A DNA stretch of 64,000 bases from Elymus sibiricus (GCA_039707655.1 CM077667.1:543844222-543908221); one strand, 5' to 3'; shown: positions 24,241-38,974, counted from the stretch's first letter. Notes: a model not told the origin generated them from the letters alone. Numbers and translations: made by a program.

Positions 24241-25246
24241 TGTTGGCTCTGCCTCTCGCAGCACCCTTCTTCTTCCTCTCGGCTGACTCTCACAGCTCAC
24301 AAGAACAAGATGAACACAGAATTTTTGGTGCCGAGCTGCCTCACACAGCCGGCCTTTTTCTCCTCTTCTATTCCCCTAATCAAATGAAACATGCTTACAA
24401 TGCCTTAAGTAGCACGCACACACAACCCATCCATCTCATTCGACCACTAAGTCACACACGCACGCATGACCACCACGAAGTGCTCCACTAGCCAACTAAT
24501 TGCTACATGCATGGACGTCCAGCACTGGCGGATCATCCACTCAATGGCCTAGACCCAACCCGACATGTCATGCGCACATAACTAACTATTTGCATGCAAC
24601 TAGCTAACAACCTGATGCATGCACTAAACTGACACGCCAATTCTCTAGTCTTGTACTACTGCAATATGTTGGCCTCAGCACTTGCAGCGCAGCTTCACGC
24701 CGCCTCGGCATCTCGCCATACTCACCGCATCGCACGGCTCCACAAGCATCCCGCCTTAAGTAGCACGCACACACAACCCAGCCGTCTCATTCGGCCACTA
24801 AGTCACACACGCACGCATGACCACCACGAAGTGCTCCACTAGCTAACTGATTGCTACATGCATGGACGTCCAGCACTGGCGCATTATCCACTAAATGGCC
24901 AAGACCCAGCCCAACATGTGATGCGCACATAACTAACTATTTGCATGCAACTAGCTAACAACCTGATGCATGCACTAAACTGACACGCCAATTCTCTCGG
25001 CTTGTACTAGTGCAATCTGTTGGCCTCAGCACTTGCACCGCAGCTTCACGCCGCCTCGGCGTCTCGCCATACTCACCGCATCGCACGGCTCCATAGGCAC
25101 CCCGCCTTTCATGCCTCTGCTGAAACTCGCCGGCTTTCTACGTATCGCACGCACACCTTGCCGAACTACAATAGGCTACACCCTAAGCTACATGCAACAA
25201 AAAACAAACTAACATGCAGATACAAATTTCAGGATTAGTGCTAACA
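24241..25246 (-). repeat. LTR 10 (two subrepeats)
   Basis: 1006 bp. Shares private variants (ttgtactactgcaatatgttgg; ccacaagcatcccgcc) with LTR 18, exactly 8560 bp away. Confidence 0.88.
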
Positions 25247-25623
25247 TTCACCCACTAATCTTGATATCATATTCTTCAATGCAGATCACCCGCAGCCACA
25301 TGACGACGCCATCGCAGCGTCGCGACCACTTGCCATGGACGACGTCGTCGCAGCGCCGGTGGCCATGAGCCATCTTGCATTGGATGACGCCCTCGTGGCG
25401 TCGGTCACCACGCCGTCTTGCCACACGCCGTGGTCTCCTCTTGACGTGGACGATGCCTTCGCGACGCCGATCACCACGTCGTCTACATCTAGCGGCATCG
25501 CACCGCAATCGGCCACCAGCGGCATCGCGCCACCGCCGACCTCGACCTCGCATGCCGTCCTCCACCTCACATGGTGTCGGCAGCGGCGTCTTCGCCGGGG
25601 ATCATCGAGGCTCTGATACCAAT

Positions 25624-26278
25624 TGTTGGCGCTGCCTCTCGCAGCACCCTTCTTCTTCCTCTCGGCTGACTCTCACAGCTCACGTGAACAAGATGAACAC
25701 ATAATTTTTGGTGCCGAGCTGCCTCACACAGCCGGCCTTTTTATCCTCTTCTATTCCCCTTATCAAATGAAACATGCTTACAATGCATTAAGTAGAACGC
25801 ACACACAACCCAGCCGTCTCATTCGGCCACTAAGTCACAGACGCACGCATGACCACCACGAAGTGATCCACTAGCTAACTAATTGCTACATGCATGGACG
25901 TCCAGCACTGGCGCATCATCCACTCAATGGCCAAGACCCAGCCCACCATGTGATGCGCAAATAACTAACTATTTGCATGCAACTAGCTAACAACCTGATG
26001 CATGCGCTAAACTGACGCGCCAATTCTCTTGGCTTGTACTAGTGCAATTTGTTGGCCTCAGCACTTTCACCGCAGCTTCACGCCAGCTCGACATCTCGCC
26101 ATACTCACTGCATCGCACGGCTTCACAGGCATCCCGCCTTTCATGCCTCTGCTGAAACTCGCCGGCTTTGTACGTATCGCACGCACACCTTGCCGAACTA
26201 CAACAGGCTACACCCTAAGCTACATGCAATAAAAAACAAACTAACATGCAGATACAAATTTCAAGATTAGTGCTAACA
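25624..26278 (-). repeat. LTR 11 (one subrepeat)
   Basis: 655 bp. Shares private variants with LTR 19, 8560 bp away (agcactttcaccgcagc, tcgacatctcgcc, cggcttcacaggc). Confidence 0.88.
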
Positions 26279-26656
26279 TTCACCCCCCTAATCTTGATAT
26301 CATATTCTTCAATCGGATCACCCGCAGCCACATGATGATACCATCGCAGCGTCGCGACCACTTGCCATGGACGATGTCGTCGCAGCGCCGGTGGCCATGA
26401 GCCATCTTGCATTCGATGAGGCCCTTGTGGAGTCGGTCACCACGCCGTCCTGCCACACGCCGCGGTCGCCTCTTGACGTCGACGATGCCTTCGCCACGCC
26501 GATCACCATGTCGGCTACATTTTGCGGCATCGCACCGCAATCGGCCACCAGCGGCATCGCGCCGCCGCCGACCTCCACCTCGCACCGCCGTCCTCCACCT
26601 CACATGGAGTCGGCAGCGCCGTCTTCGCCGGGGATCGTCGAGGCTCTGATACCAAT

Positions 26657-27311
26657 TGTTGGTGCTACCTCTCGCAGCACCCTTCTTCTTCCTCTCGGCT
26701 AACTCTCACAGCTCACAAGAACAAGATGAACACAGAATTTTTGGTGCCGAGCTGCCTCACACAGCCGGCCTTTTTCTCCTCTTCTATTCCCCTTATCAAA
26801 TGAAACATGCTTACAATGCCTTAAGTAGCACGCACACACAACCCAGCCGTCTCATTCGGCCACTAAGTCACACACGCACGCATGACCACCACGAAGTGCT
26901 CCACTAGCTAACTAATTGCTACATGCATGGACGTCCAGCACTGGCGCATCATCCACTCAATGGCCAAGACCCAGCCCAACATGTGATGCGCACATAACTA
27001 ACTATTTGCATGCAACTAGCTAACAACCTGATGCATGCACTAAACTGACACGCCAATTCTCTCGGCTTGTGCTAGTGCAATCTGTTGGCCTCAGCACTTG
27101 CACGGCAGCTTCACGCCGCCTCGGCATCTCGCCATACTCACCGCATCGCACGGCTCCACAGGCATCTTGCCTTTCATGCCTCTGCTAAAACTCGTCGGCT
27201 TCGTACGTATCGTACGCACACCTTGACGAACTACAATAGGCTACACCCTAAGCTACATGCAACAAAAAAGAAACTAACATGCAGATACAAATATCAAGAT
27301 TAGTGCTAACA
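26657..27311 (-). repeat. LTR 12 (one subrepeat)
   Basis: 655 bp. Resembles LTR 14 in the variants caggcatcttgcc, ctcgtcggc and accttgacg. Confidence 0.88.
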
Positions 27312-27688
27312 TTCACCCCCTAATCTTGATATCATATTCTTCAATGCGGATCACCCGCAGCCACATGACGACGCCATCGCAGCGTCGCGACCACTTGCCA
27401 TGGACGACGTCGTCGCAGCGCTGGTGGCCATGAGCCATCTTGCATTGGATGACGCCCTCGTGGTGTCGGTCACCACGCCGTCTTGCCACACGCCGTGGTC
27501 GCCTCTTGACGCGGACGACGCCTTCGCGACGCCGATCACCACTTCGTCTACATCTAGCGGCATCGCACCGCAATCGGCCACCAGCGGCATCGCGCCACCG
27601 CCGACCTCGATCTCGCACGCCGTCATCCACCTCACATGGAGTCGGCAGCGCCGTCTTCGCCGGGTATCGTCGAGGCTCTGATACCAAT

Positions 27689-28337
27689 TGTTGGCGCTGC
27701 CTCTCGCAGCACCCTTCTTCTTCCTCTCGGCTGACTCTCACAGCTCACAAGAACAAGATGAACACAAAAATTTTGGTGCTGAGCTGCCTCACACAGCCGG
27801 CCTGTTTATCCTCTTCCATTCCCGTTATCAAATTAAACATGCTTACAATGCCTTAAGTAGCACGCACACACAACCCAGCCATCTCATTCGGCCACTAAGT
27901 CACACACGCACGCATGACCACCACGAAGTGCTCCACTAGCTAACTAATTGCTACATGCATGGACGTCCAGCACCGGCGCATCATCCACTCAATGGCCAAG
28001 ACCCAGCCCACCATGTGATGCGCAAATAACTAACTATTTGCATGCAACTAGCTAACAACCTGATGCATGCGCTAAATTGACACGCCAATTCTCTGGGCTT
28101 GTACTAGTGCAATCTGTTGGCCTCAGCACTTTCACCGCAGCTTCACGCCGGCTCGGCATCTCGCCATGCTCACCGCATCGCACGGCTCCAGAGGCATCCC
28201 GCCTTTCATGCCTCTGCTGAAACTCGCCGGTTTCGTACGTATCGCACGCACACATTGCCGAACTACAACAGGCTACACCCTAAGCTACATGCAACAAAAA
28301 ACAAACTAACATGCAGATTTCAAGATTAGTGCTAACA
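27689..28337 (-). repeat. LTR 13 (one subrepeat)
   Basis: 649 bp. Six bases (tacaaa) are missing before the end, so gcagattt replaces gcagatacaaattt. The following internal domain has a one-base insertion (tcgccatcttgacg) that shifts the repeated frames. Confidence 0.87.
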
Positions 28338-28716
28338 TTCACCCCCTAATCTTGATATCATATTCTTCAATGCGGATCACCGGCAGCCACATGACGACGC
28401 TATCGCAGCGTCGTGACCACTTGCCATGGACGATGTCGTCGCAGCGCCGGTGGCCATGAGCCATCTTGCATTCGATGAGGCCCTTGTGGCGTCGGTCACC
28501 ATGCCGTCCTGCCACACGCCGCGGTCGCCATCTTGACGTCGACGATGCCTTCGCCACGCCAATCACCATGTCGTCTACATTTAGCGGCATCGCACCGCAA
28601 TCGGCCACCAGCGGCATCACGCTGCCGCCGACCTCCACCTCGCACCGCCGTCCTCAACCTCACATGGAGTCGGCAGCGCCGTCTCCGCCGGGGATCGTCG
28701 AGGCTCTGATACAAAT

Positions 28717-29371
28717 TGTTGGAGCTGCCTCTCGCAGCACCCTTCTTCTTCCTCTCGGCTGACTCTCACAGCTCACAAGAACAAGATGAACACAGAATTT
28801 TTGGTGCCGAGCTGCCTCACACAGCCGGCCTTTTTCTCCTCTTCTATTCCCCTTATCAAATGAAACATGCTTACAATGCCTTAAGTAGCACGCACACACA
28901 ACCCAGCCGTCTCATTCGGCCACTAAGTCACACACGCACGCATGACCACCACGAAGTGCTCCACTAGCTAAGTAATTGCTACATGCATGAATGTCCAGCA
29001 CTGGCGCATCATCCACTCAATGGCCAAGACCCAGCCCAACATGTGATGCGCACATAACTAACTATTTGCATGCAACTAGCTAACAACCTGATGCATGCAC
29101 TAAATTGACACGCGAATTCTCTCGGCTTGTACTAGTGCAATCTGTTGGCCTCAGCACTTGCACCGCAGCTTCACGCCGCCTCGGCATCTCGCCATACTCA
29201 CCGCATCGCACGGCTCCACAGGCATCTTGCCTTTCATGCCTCTGCTGAAACTCGTCGGCTTCGTACGTATCGTACGCACACCTTGACGAACTACAATAGG
29301 CTACACCCTAAGCTACATGCAACAAAAAACAAACTAACATGCAGATACAAATATCAAGATTAGTGCTAACA
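28717..29371 (-). repeat. LTR 14 (one subrepeat)
   Basis: 655 bp. The flanking primer binding site on its inner side is mutated (gatacaaattg). The next internal domain (29372-29742) lacks a few bases at both its PPT and its centre. Confidence 0.87.
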
Positions 29372-29742
29372 TTCAACCCTAATCTTGATATCATATTCTT
29401 CAATGCGGATCACCCGCAGCCACATGACGACGCCATCGCAGCGTCGCGACCACTTGCCATGGACGACGTCGTCGCAGCGCCGGTGGCCATGAGCCATCTT
29501 GCATTGGATGACGCCCTCGTGGCGTCGGTCACCACGCCGTACACGCCGTGGTCGCCTCTTGACGTGGACGACGCCTTCGCGACGCCGATCACCACGTCGT
29601 CTACATCTAGTGGCATCGCACCGCAACCGGCCACCAGCGGCATCGCGCCGCCGCCGGCCTCCACCTCGCACTGCCGTCCTCCACCTCACATGGAGTCGGC
29701 AGCGCCGTCTCCGCCGGGGATCGTCGAGGGTCTGATACCAAT

Positions 29743-30400
29743 TGTTGGCGCTGCCTCTCACAGCACCCTTCTTCTTCCTCTCGGCTGACTCTCACAGCTC
29801 ACAAGAACAAGATGAACACAGAATTTTTGGTGCCGAGCTGCCTCACACAACCGGCCTTTTTCTCCTCTTCTATTCCCCTTATCAAATGAAACATGCTTAC
29901 AATGCCTTAAGTAGCAAGCACACACAACCCAGCCGTCTCATTCGGCCACTAAGACACACACACACACGCATGACCACCCCGAATTGCTCCAACTAGCTAA
30001 CTAATTGCTACATGCATGGACGTCCAGCATTGGAGCATGATCCACTCAATGGCCAAGACCCAGCCCAACATGTGATGCGCACATAACTAACTATTTGCAT
30101 GCAACTAGCTAACAACCTGATGCATGCACTAAACTGACACGCCAATTCTCTCGGCTTGTACTAGTGCAATCTGTTGGCCTCAGCACTTGCACCGCAGCTT
30201 CACGCCGCCTCGGCATCTCGCCATAGTCACTGCATCGCACGGCTCCACAGGCATCCCGCCTTTCATGCGTCTGCTGAAACTTGCCGGCTTCGTATGTATC
30301 GCACGCACACCTTGCCGAACTACAACAGGCTACACCTTAAGCTACATGCAATAAAAAACAAACTAACATGCAGATACAAATATCAAGATTAGTGCTAACA
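29743..30400 (-). repeat. LTR 15 (one subrepeat)
   Basis: 658 bp. Shares ccagcattggagcat and tgctccaactagc with LTR 21, about 6.5 kb to the right. Confidence 0.87.
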
Positions 30401-30777
30401 TTCACCCCTAATCTTGATATCATATTCTTCAATGCGGATCACCCGTAGCCACATGACGACGCCATCGCAGCGTCGCGACCACTTGCCATGGACGACTTCG
30501 TCGCAGCGCCGGTGGCCATGAGCCATCTTGCATTGGATGACGCCCTCGTGGCGTCGGTCACCACGCCGTCTTGCCACACGCCGTGGTCGCCTCTTGACGC
30601 GGACGACGCCTTCGCGACGCCGATCACCTTGTCGTCTACATCTAGCGGCATCGCACCGCAACCGGCCACCTGCGGCATCGTGCCGCCGCCGACCTCCACC
30701 TTGCGCTGCCGTCCTCCACCTCACATGGAGTCGGCAGCGCCGTCTCCGCCGGGGATCGTTGAGGGTCTGATACCAAT

Positions 30778-31432
30778 TGTTGGCGCTGCCTCTCGCAGCA
30801 CCCTTCTTCTTCCTCTCGGCTGACTCTCACAGCTCACAAGAACAAGATGAACACAGAATTTTTGGTGCCGAGCTGCCTCACACAGCCGGCCTTTTTCTCC
30901 TCTTCTATTCCCCTTATCAAATGAAACATGCTTACAATGCCTTAAGTAGCACGCACACACAACCCAGCCGTCTAATTCGGCCACTAAGTCACACACACAA
31001 GCATGACCACCACGAAGTGCTCCACTAGCTAACTAATTGCTACATGCTTGGACGTCCAGTATTGGAGCATCATCCACTCAATGACCAAGACCCAGCCCAA
31101 CATGTGATGCGCACATAACTAACTATTTGCATGCAACTAGCTAACAACCTGATGCTTGCACTAAACGGACACTCCAATTCTCTCGGCTTGTACTAGTGCA
31201 ATCTGTTGGCCTCAGCAGTTGCACCGCAGCTTCACGCCGCCTCGGCATCTCGCCATACTCACCGCATCGCACGACTCCACAGGCATCCCACCTTTCATGC
31301 CTCTGCTGAAACTCGCTGGCTTCGTACGTATCGCACGCACACCTTGCCGAACAACAATAGGCTACACCCTAAGCTACATGCAACAAAAAACAAACTAACA
31401 TGTAGATACAAATATCAAGATTAGTGCTAACT
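30778..31432 (-). repeat. LTR 16 (one subrepeat)
   Basis: About 655 bp. The terminal CA is mutated to CT (gtgctaactttcacc). The next internal domain (31433-31766) is about 44 bp short: a deletion joins gcaccgcaacc to gccgtcctcc. Confidence 0.85.
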
Positions 31433-31766
31433 TTCACCCCCTAATCTTGATATCATATTCTTCAATGCGGATCACCCGCAGCCAAATGACGACGCCATTG
31501 CAGCGTCGCGACCACTTGCCATGGACGACGTCGTCGCAGCGCCTGTCGCCATGAGCCATCTTGCATTGGATGACGCCTTCGTGGCGTCGGTCACCACGCC
31601 GTCTTGCCACACGCCGCGGTCGCCTCTTAACGTGGACGACGCCTTCGCGATGCCGATCACCACATCATCTACATCTAGTGGCATCGCACCGCAACCGCCG
31701 TCCTCCACCTCACATGGAGTCGGCAGTGCCGCCTCCGCCAGGGATTGTCGAGACTCTTATACCAAT

Positions 31767-32422
31767 TGTTGGCACTGCCTCTCGCAGCACACTTCTTATT
31801 CCTCTCGGCTGACTCTCACAGCTCACAAGAACAAGATGAACACATAATTTTTGGTGCCGAGCTGCCTCACACAGCCGGCCTTTTTCTCCTCTTCTATTCC
31901 CCTTATCAAATGAAACATGCTTACAATGCCTTAAGTAGCACGCACACATCACACAGCCGGCCTCATTCGGCCACTAAGTCACACACGCACGCATGACCAC
32001 CACGAAGTGCTCCACTAGCTAAGTAATTGCTACATGCATGGACGTCCAGCACTGGCGCATCATGCACTCAATGGCCAAGACCCATCCCAACATGTGATGC
32101 GCATATGACTAACTATTTGCATGCAAATAGCTAACAACCTGATGCATTCACTAAACTGACACTCCAATTCTCTTGGCTTGTACTAGTGCAATCTGTTGGC
32201 CTCAGCACTTGCACCGCAGCTTCACGCCGCCTCGGCATCTCGCCATACTCACCGCATCGCACGGCTCCACAGGCATCTCGCCTTTCATGCCTCTGTTGAA
32301 ACTCGCTGGCTCCATACGTATCGCACGCACACCTTGCCGAACTACAATAGGCTAAACCCTAAGCTACATGCAACAAAAAACAAACTAACATGCAGATACA
32401 AATTTCAAGATTAGTGCAAACA
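31767..32422 (-). repeat. LTR 17 (one subrepeat)
   Basis: 656 bp, with private changes (cacacatcacacagccggcc; gcgcatatgac). The latter is shared with LTRs 20, 23 and 24. Confidence 0.87.
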
Positions 32423-32800
32423 TTCACCCCCTAATCTTGATATCATATTCTTCAATGCGGATCACCCACAGCCACATGACGATGCCATCGCAGCATCGCG
32501 ACCACTTGCCATGGACGACGTCATCGCAGCGCCGGTCACCATGAGCCATCTTGCATTGGATGACGCCCTCATGGCGTCGGTCGCCACGCCGTCTTGCCAC
32601 ACGCCGCGGTCGCCTCTTGACGTGGACGACGCCTTCGCGATGCCGATCACCACGTCGTCTACATCTAGCGGCATCGCACCGCAACCGGCCACCAGCGGCA
32701 TCGCGCCGCCGCCGACCTCCACCTCGCACCGCCGTCCTCCAACTCACATGGAGTCGGCAGTGCCGTCTCCGCCGGGGATTGTCGAGGCTCTGATACCAAT

Positions 32801-33806
32801 TGTTGGCGCTGCCTCTCGCAGCACACTTCTTCTTCCTCTCGGCTGACTCTCACAGCTCACAAGAACAAGATGAACACAGAATTTTTGGTGCCGAGCTGCC
32901 TCACACAGCCGGCCTTTTTCTCCTCTTCTATTCCCCTAATCAAATGAAACATGCTTACAATGCCTTAAGTAGCATGCACACACAACCCATCCGTCTCATT
33001 CGGCCACTAAGTCACACACGCACGCATGACCACCACGAAGTGCTCCACTAGCTAACTAATTGCTACATGCATGGACGTCCAGCACTGGCGCATCATCCAC
33101 TCAATGGCCAAGACCCAACCTAAAATGTCATGCGCACATAACTAACTATTTGCATGCAACTAGCTAACAACCTGATGCATGCATTAAACTGACACGCCAA
33201 TTCTCTCGTCTTGTACTACTGCAATATGTTGGCCTCAGCACTTGCAGCGCAGCTTCACGCCGCCTCGGCATCTCGCCATACTCACCGGATCGCACGGCTC
33301 CACAAGCCTCCCGCCTTAAGTAGCACGCACACACAACCCAGCCGTCTCATTCGGCCACTAAGTCACACACGCACGCATGACCACCACGAAGTGCTCCACT
33401 AGATAACTGATTGCTACATGCATGGACGTCCAGCACTGGCGCATTATCCACTAAATGGCCAAGACCCAGCCCAACATGTGATGCGCACATAACTAACTAT
33501 TTGCATGCAACTAGCTAACAACCTGATGCATGCACTAAACTGACACGCCAATTCTCTCGGCTTGTACTTGTGCAATCTGTTGGCCTCAGCACTTGCACCG
33601 CAGCTTCACGCCGCCTCGGCGTCTCGCCATACTCACCGCATTGCACGGCTCCATAGGCACCCCGCCTTTCATGCCTCTGCTGAAACTCGCCGGCTTCGTA
33701 CGTATCGCACGCACACCTTGCCGAACTACAACAGGCTACACCCTAAGCTACATGCAACAAAAAACAAACTAACATGCAGATACAAATTTCAAGATTTGTG
33801 CTAACA
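32801..33806 (-). repeat. LTR 18 (two subrepeats)
   Basis: 1006 bp. The partner of LTR 10, and the only duplicated-subrepeat LTR in the interior of the right half. Confidence 0.88.
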
Positions 33807-34183
33807 TTCACCCACTAATCTTGATATCATATTCTTCAATGCAGATCACCCGCAGCCACATGACGACGCCATCGCAGCGTCGCGACCACTTGCCATGGAG
33901 GACGTCGTCGCAGCGCCGGTGGCCATGAGCCATCTTGCATTGGATGACGCCCTCGTGGCGTCGGTCACCGCGCCGTCTTGCCACACGCCGTGGTCTCCTC
34001 TTGACGTGGACGATGCCTTCGCGACGCCGATCACCACGTCGTCTACATCTAGCGGCATCGCACCGCAATCGGCCACCAGCGGCATCGCGCCACCGCCGAC
34101 CTCGACCTCGCATGCCGTCCTCCACCTCACATGGTGTCGGCAGCGGCGTCTTCGCTGGGGATCATCGAGGCTCTGATACCAAT

Positions 34184-34838
34184 TGTTGGTGCTGCCTCTC
34201 GCAGCACCCTTCTTCTTCCTCTCGGCTGACTCTCACAGCTCACATGAACAAGATGAACACATAATTTTTGGTGCCGAGCTGCCTCACACAGCCGGCCTTT
34301 TTATCCTCTTCTATTCCACTTATCAAATGAAACATGCTTACAATGCCTTAAGTAGCATGCACACACAACCCAGCCGTCTCATTCGGCCACTAAGTCACAG
34401 ACGCACACATGACCACCACGAAGTGATCCACTAGCTAACTAATTGCTACATGCATGGACGTCCAGCACTGGCGCATCATCCACTCAATGGCCAACACCCA
34501 GCCCACCATGTGATGCCCAAATAACTAACTATTTGCATGCAACTAGCTAACAACCTGATGCATGCGCTAAACTGACACGCCAATTCTCTTGGCTTGTACT
34601 AGTGCAATCTGTTGGCCTCAGCACTTTCACCGCAGCTTCACGCCGGCTCGACATCTCGCCATACTCACCGCATCGCACGGCTTCACAGGCATCCCGCCTT
34701 TCATGCCTCTGCTGAAACTCGCCGGCTTTGTACGTATCGCACGCACACCTTGCCGAACTACAACAGGCTACACCCTAAGCTACATGCAACAAAAAACAAA
34801 CTAACATGCAGATACAAATTTCAAGATTAGTGCTAACA
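34184..34838 (-). repeat. LTR 19 (one subrepeat)
   Basis: 655 bp. Partner of LTR 11. Confidence 0.88.
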
Positions 34839-35216
34839 TTCACCCCCTAATCTTGATATCATATTCTTCAATGCGGATCACCCGCAGCCACATGACGACG
34901 CTATCGCAGCGTCGCGACCACTTGCCATGGACGATGTCGTCGCAGCGCCGGTGGCCATGAGCCATCTTGCATTCGATGAGGCCCTTGTGGCGTCGGTCAC
35001 CACGCCGTCCTGCCACACGCCGCGGTCGCCTCTTGACGTGGACGACGCCTTCGCGATGCCGATCACCACGTCATCTACATCTAGCGGCATCGCACCGCAA
35101 CCGGCCACCAGCGGCATCGCGCCGCCACCGACCTCCACCTCGCACCGCCGTCCTCCACCTCACATGGTGTCGGCAGTGCCGCCTCCGCCAGGGATTGTCG
35201 AGGCTCTGATACCAAT

Positions 35217-35871
35217 TGTTGGCACTGCCTCTCGCAGCACACTTCTTCTTCCTCTCGGCTGACTCTCACAGCTCACAAGAACAAGATGAACACAGAATTT
35301 TTGGTGACGAGCTGCCTCACACAGCCGGCCTTTTTCTCCTCTTCTATTCCCCTTATCAAATGAAACATGCTTACAATGCCTTAAGTAGCACGCACACACA
35401 ACCCAGCCGTCTCATTCGGCCACTAAGTCACACACGCACGCATGACCACCACGAAGTGCTCCACTAGCTAACTAATTGCTACATGCATGGACGTCCAGCA
35501 CTGGCGCATCATGCACACAATGGCCAAGACCCATCCCAACATGTGATGCGCATATGACTAACTATTTGCATGCAAATAGCTAACAACCTGATGCATGCGC
35601 TAAACTGACACGCCAATTCTCTTGGCTTGTACTAGTGCAATCTGTTGGCCTCAGCACTTTCACCGCAGCTTCACGCCGCCTCGGCATCTCGCCATACTCA
35701 CCGCATCGCACGGCTCCACAGGCATTCCGCCTTTCATGCCTCTGCTGAAACTCGCTGGCTTTGTACGTATCGCACGCACACCTTGCCGAACTACAATAGG
35801 CTACACCCTAAGCTACATGCAACAAAAAACAAACTAACATGCAGATACAAATTTCAAGATTAGTGCTAACA
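35217..35871 (-). repeat. LTR 20 (one subrepeat)
   Basis: 655 bp. Carries the gcgcatatgac and atgcaaatagc variants common to the right end of the array. Confidence 0.88.
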
Positions 35872-36249
35872 TTCACCCCCTAATCTTGATATCATATTCT
35901 TCAATGCGGATCACCCGCAGCCACATGACGACGCTATCGCAGCGTCGCGACCACTTGCCATGGACGATGTCGTCGCAGCGCCGGTCACCATGAGCCATCT
36001 TGCATTGGATGACGCCCTCGTGGCGTCGGTCACCACGCCGTCCTGCCACACGCCGCGGTCGCCTCTTGACGTCGACGATGCCTTCGCCACGCCGATCACC
36101 ATGTCGTCTACATCTAGCGGCATCGCACCGCAATCGGCCACCAGCGGCATCGCGCCGCCGCCGACCTCGACCTCGCACCGCCGTCCTCCACCTCACATGG
36201 AGTCGGCAGCGCCGTCTCTGCCGGGGATTGTCGAGGCTCTGATACCAAT

Positions 36250-36907
36250 TGTTGGCGCTGCCTCTCGCAGCACCCTTCTTCTTCCTCTCGGCTGACTCTC
36301 ACAGCTCACAAGAACAAGATGAACACTGAATTTTTGGTGCCGAGCTGCCTCACACAACCGGCCTTTCTTTCCTCTTCTATTCCCCTTATCAAATGAAACA
36401 TGCTTACAATGCCTTAAGTAGCAAGCACACACAACCCAGCCGTCTCATTCGGCCACTAAGTCACACACACACACGCATGACCACCACGAATTGCTCCAAC
36501 TAGCTAACTAATTGCTACATGCATGGACGTCCAGCATTGGAGCATCATCCACTCAATGGCCAAGACCCAACCTAACATGTGATGCGCACATAACTAACTA
36601 TTTGCATGCAACTAGCTAACAACCTGATGCATGCACTAAAGTGACACGCCAATTCTCTCGGCTTGTACTAGTGCAATCTGTTGGCCTCAGCACTTGCACC
36701 GCAGCTTCACGCCGCCTCGGCATCTCGCCATACTCACCGCATCGCACGGCTCCACAGGCATCCCGCCTTTCATGCGTCTGCTGAAACTTGCCGGCTTCGT
36801 ACGTATCGCACGCACACCTTGCCGAACTACAACAGGCTACACCCTAAGCTACATGCAACAAAAAACAAACTAACATGCAGATACAAATATCAAGATTAGT
36901 GCTAACA
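36250..36907 (-). repeat. LTR 21 (one subrepeat)
   Basis: 658 bp. Partner of LTR 15; also shares a cacacacacacgc expansion with it. Confidence 0.88.
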
Positions 36908-37285
36908 TTCACCCCCTAATCTTGATATGATATTCTTCAATGCGGATCACCCGTAGCCACATGACGACGCCATCGCAGCGTCGCGACCAGTTGCCATGGA
37001 CGACGTCGTCGCAGCGCCGGTGGCCATGAGCCATCTTGCATTGGATGACGCCCTCGTGGCGTCGGTCACCACGCCGTCTTGCCACACGCCATGGTCGCCT
37101 CTTGACGCGGACGACGCCTTCGCGACGCCGATCACCACGTCGTCTACATCTAGCGGTATCGCACCGCAACCGGCCACCTGCGGCATCGCGCCGCCGCCGA
37201 CCTCCACCTCGCGCTGCCGTCCTCCACCTCACATGGAGTCGGCAGCGCCGTCTCCGCCGGGGATCGTCGAGGGTCTGATACCAAT

Positions 37286-37941
37286 TGTTGGCGCTGCCTC
37301 TCGCAGCACCCTTCTTCTTCCTCTCGGCTGACTCTCACAGCTCACAAGAACAAGATGAACACAGAATTTTTGGTGCTGAGCTGCCTCACACAACCGGCCT
37401 TTTTCTCCTCTTCTATTCCCCTTATCAAATGAAACATGCTTACAATGCCTTTAGTAGCACGCACACACAACCCAGCCGTCTCATTCGGCCACTAAGTCAC
37501 ACACGCACGCATGACCACCATGAATTGCTCGAACTAGCTAACTAATTGCTACATGCATGGACGTCCAGTATTGGAGCATCATCCACTCAATGACCAAGAC
37601 CCAGCCCAACATGTGATGCGCACATAACTACCTATTTGCATGCAACTAGCTAACAACCTGATGCATGCACTAAACTGACACGCCAATTCTCTCGGCTTGT
37701 ACTAGTGCAATCTGTTGGCCTCAGCACTTGCACCGCAGCTTTGCGCCGCCTCGGCATCTCGCCATACTCACTGCATCGCACGGCTCCACATGCATCCCGC
37801 CTTTCATGCCTCTGCTGAAACTCACCGGCTTCGTACGTATCGCACGCACACCTTGCCGAACTACAATAGGCTACACCCTAAGCTACATGCAACAAAAAAC
37901 AAACTAACATGCAGATACAAATATCAAGATTAGTGCTAACA
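37286..37941 (-). repeat. LTR 22 (one subrepeat)
   Basis: 656 bp. Resembles LTR 16 (ccagtattggagcatc, caatgaccaag). Confidence 0.88.
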
Positions 37942-38319
37942 TTCACCCACTAATCTTGATATCATATTATTCAATGCGGATCACACGCAGCCACATGACG
38001 ACGCCATCGCAGCGTTGCGACCACTTGCCATGGACGACGTCGTCGCAGCGCCGGTTGCCATGAGCCATCTTGCATTGGATGACGCCCTCGTGGCATCGGT
38101 CACCACGCCGTCTTGCCACACGCCGTGCTCGCCTCTTGACGTGGACGACGCCTTCGCGATGCCGATCACCACGTCGTCTACATCTAGCAGCATCGCACCG
38201 CAACCGGCCACCAGCGGCATCGCGCCGCCGCCGACCTCCACCTCGCACCGCCGTCCTTCACCTCACATGGAGTCGGCAGTGCCGCCTCCGCCAGGGATTG
38301 TCGAGGCACTGATACCAAT

Positions 38320-38974
38320 TGTTGGCACTGCCTCTCGCAGCACACTTCTTCTTCCTCTTGGCTGACTCTCACAGCTCACAAGAACAAGATGAACACAGAA
38401 TTTTTGGTGCCGAGCTGCCTCACACAGCCGGCCTTTTTCTCCTCTTCTATTCCCCTTATCAAATGAAACATGCTTACAATGCCTTAAGTAGCACGCACAC
38501 ACAACCCAGCCGTCTCATTCGGCCACTAAGTCACACACGCACGCATGACCACCACGAAGTGCTCCACTAGCTAACTAATTGCTACATGCATGGACGTCTA
38601 GCACTGGCGCATCATGCACTCAATGGCCAAGACCCATCCCAACATGTGATGCGCATATGACTAACTATTTGCATGCAAATAGCTAACAACCTGATGCATG
38701 GACTGAACTGACACTCCAATTCTCTCGGCTTGTACTAGTGCAATCTGTTGGCCTCAGCACTTGCACCGCAGCTTCACGCCGCCTCGGCATCTCGCCATAC
38801 TCACCGCATCGCACGGCTCCAGAGGCATCCCGCCTTTCATGCCTCTGCTGAAACTCGCTGGCTTTGTACGTATCGCACGCACACCTTGCCGAACTACAAT
38901 AGGCTACACCCTAAGCTACATGCAACAAAAAACAAACTAACATGCAGATACAAATATCAAGATTAGTGCTAACA
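38320..38974 (-). repeat. LTR 23 (one subrepeat)
   Basis: 655 bp. Of the right-end type with gcgcatatgac. Confidence 0.88.
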
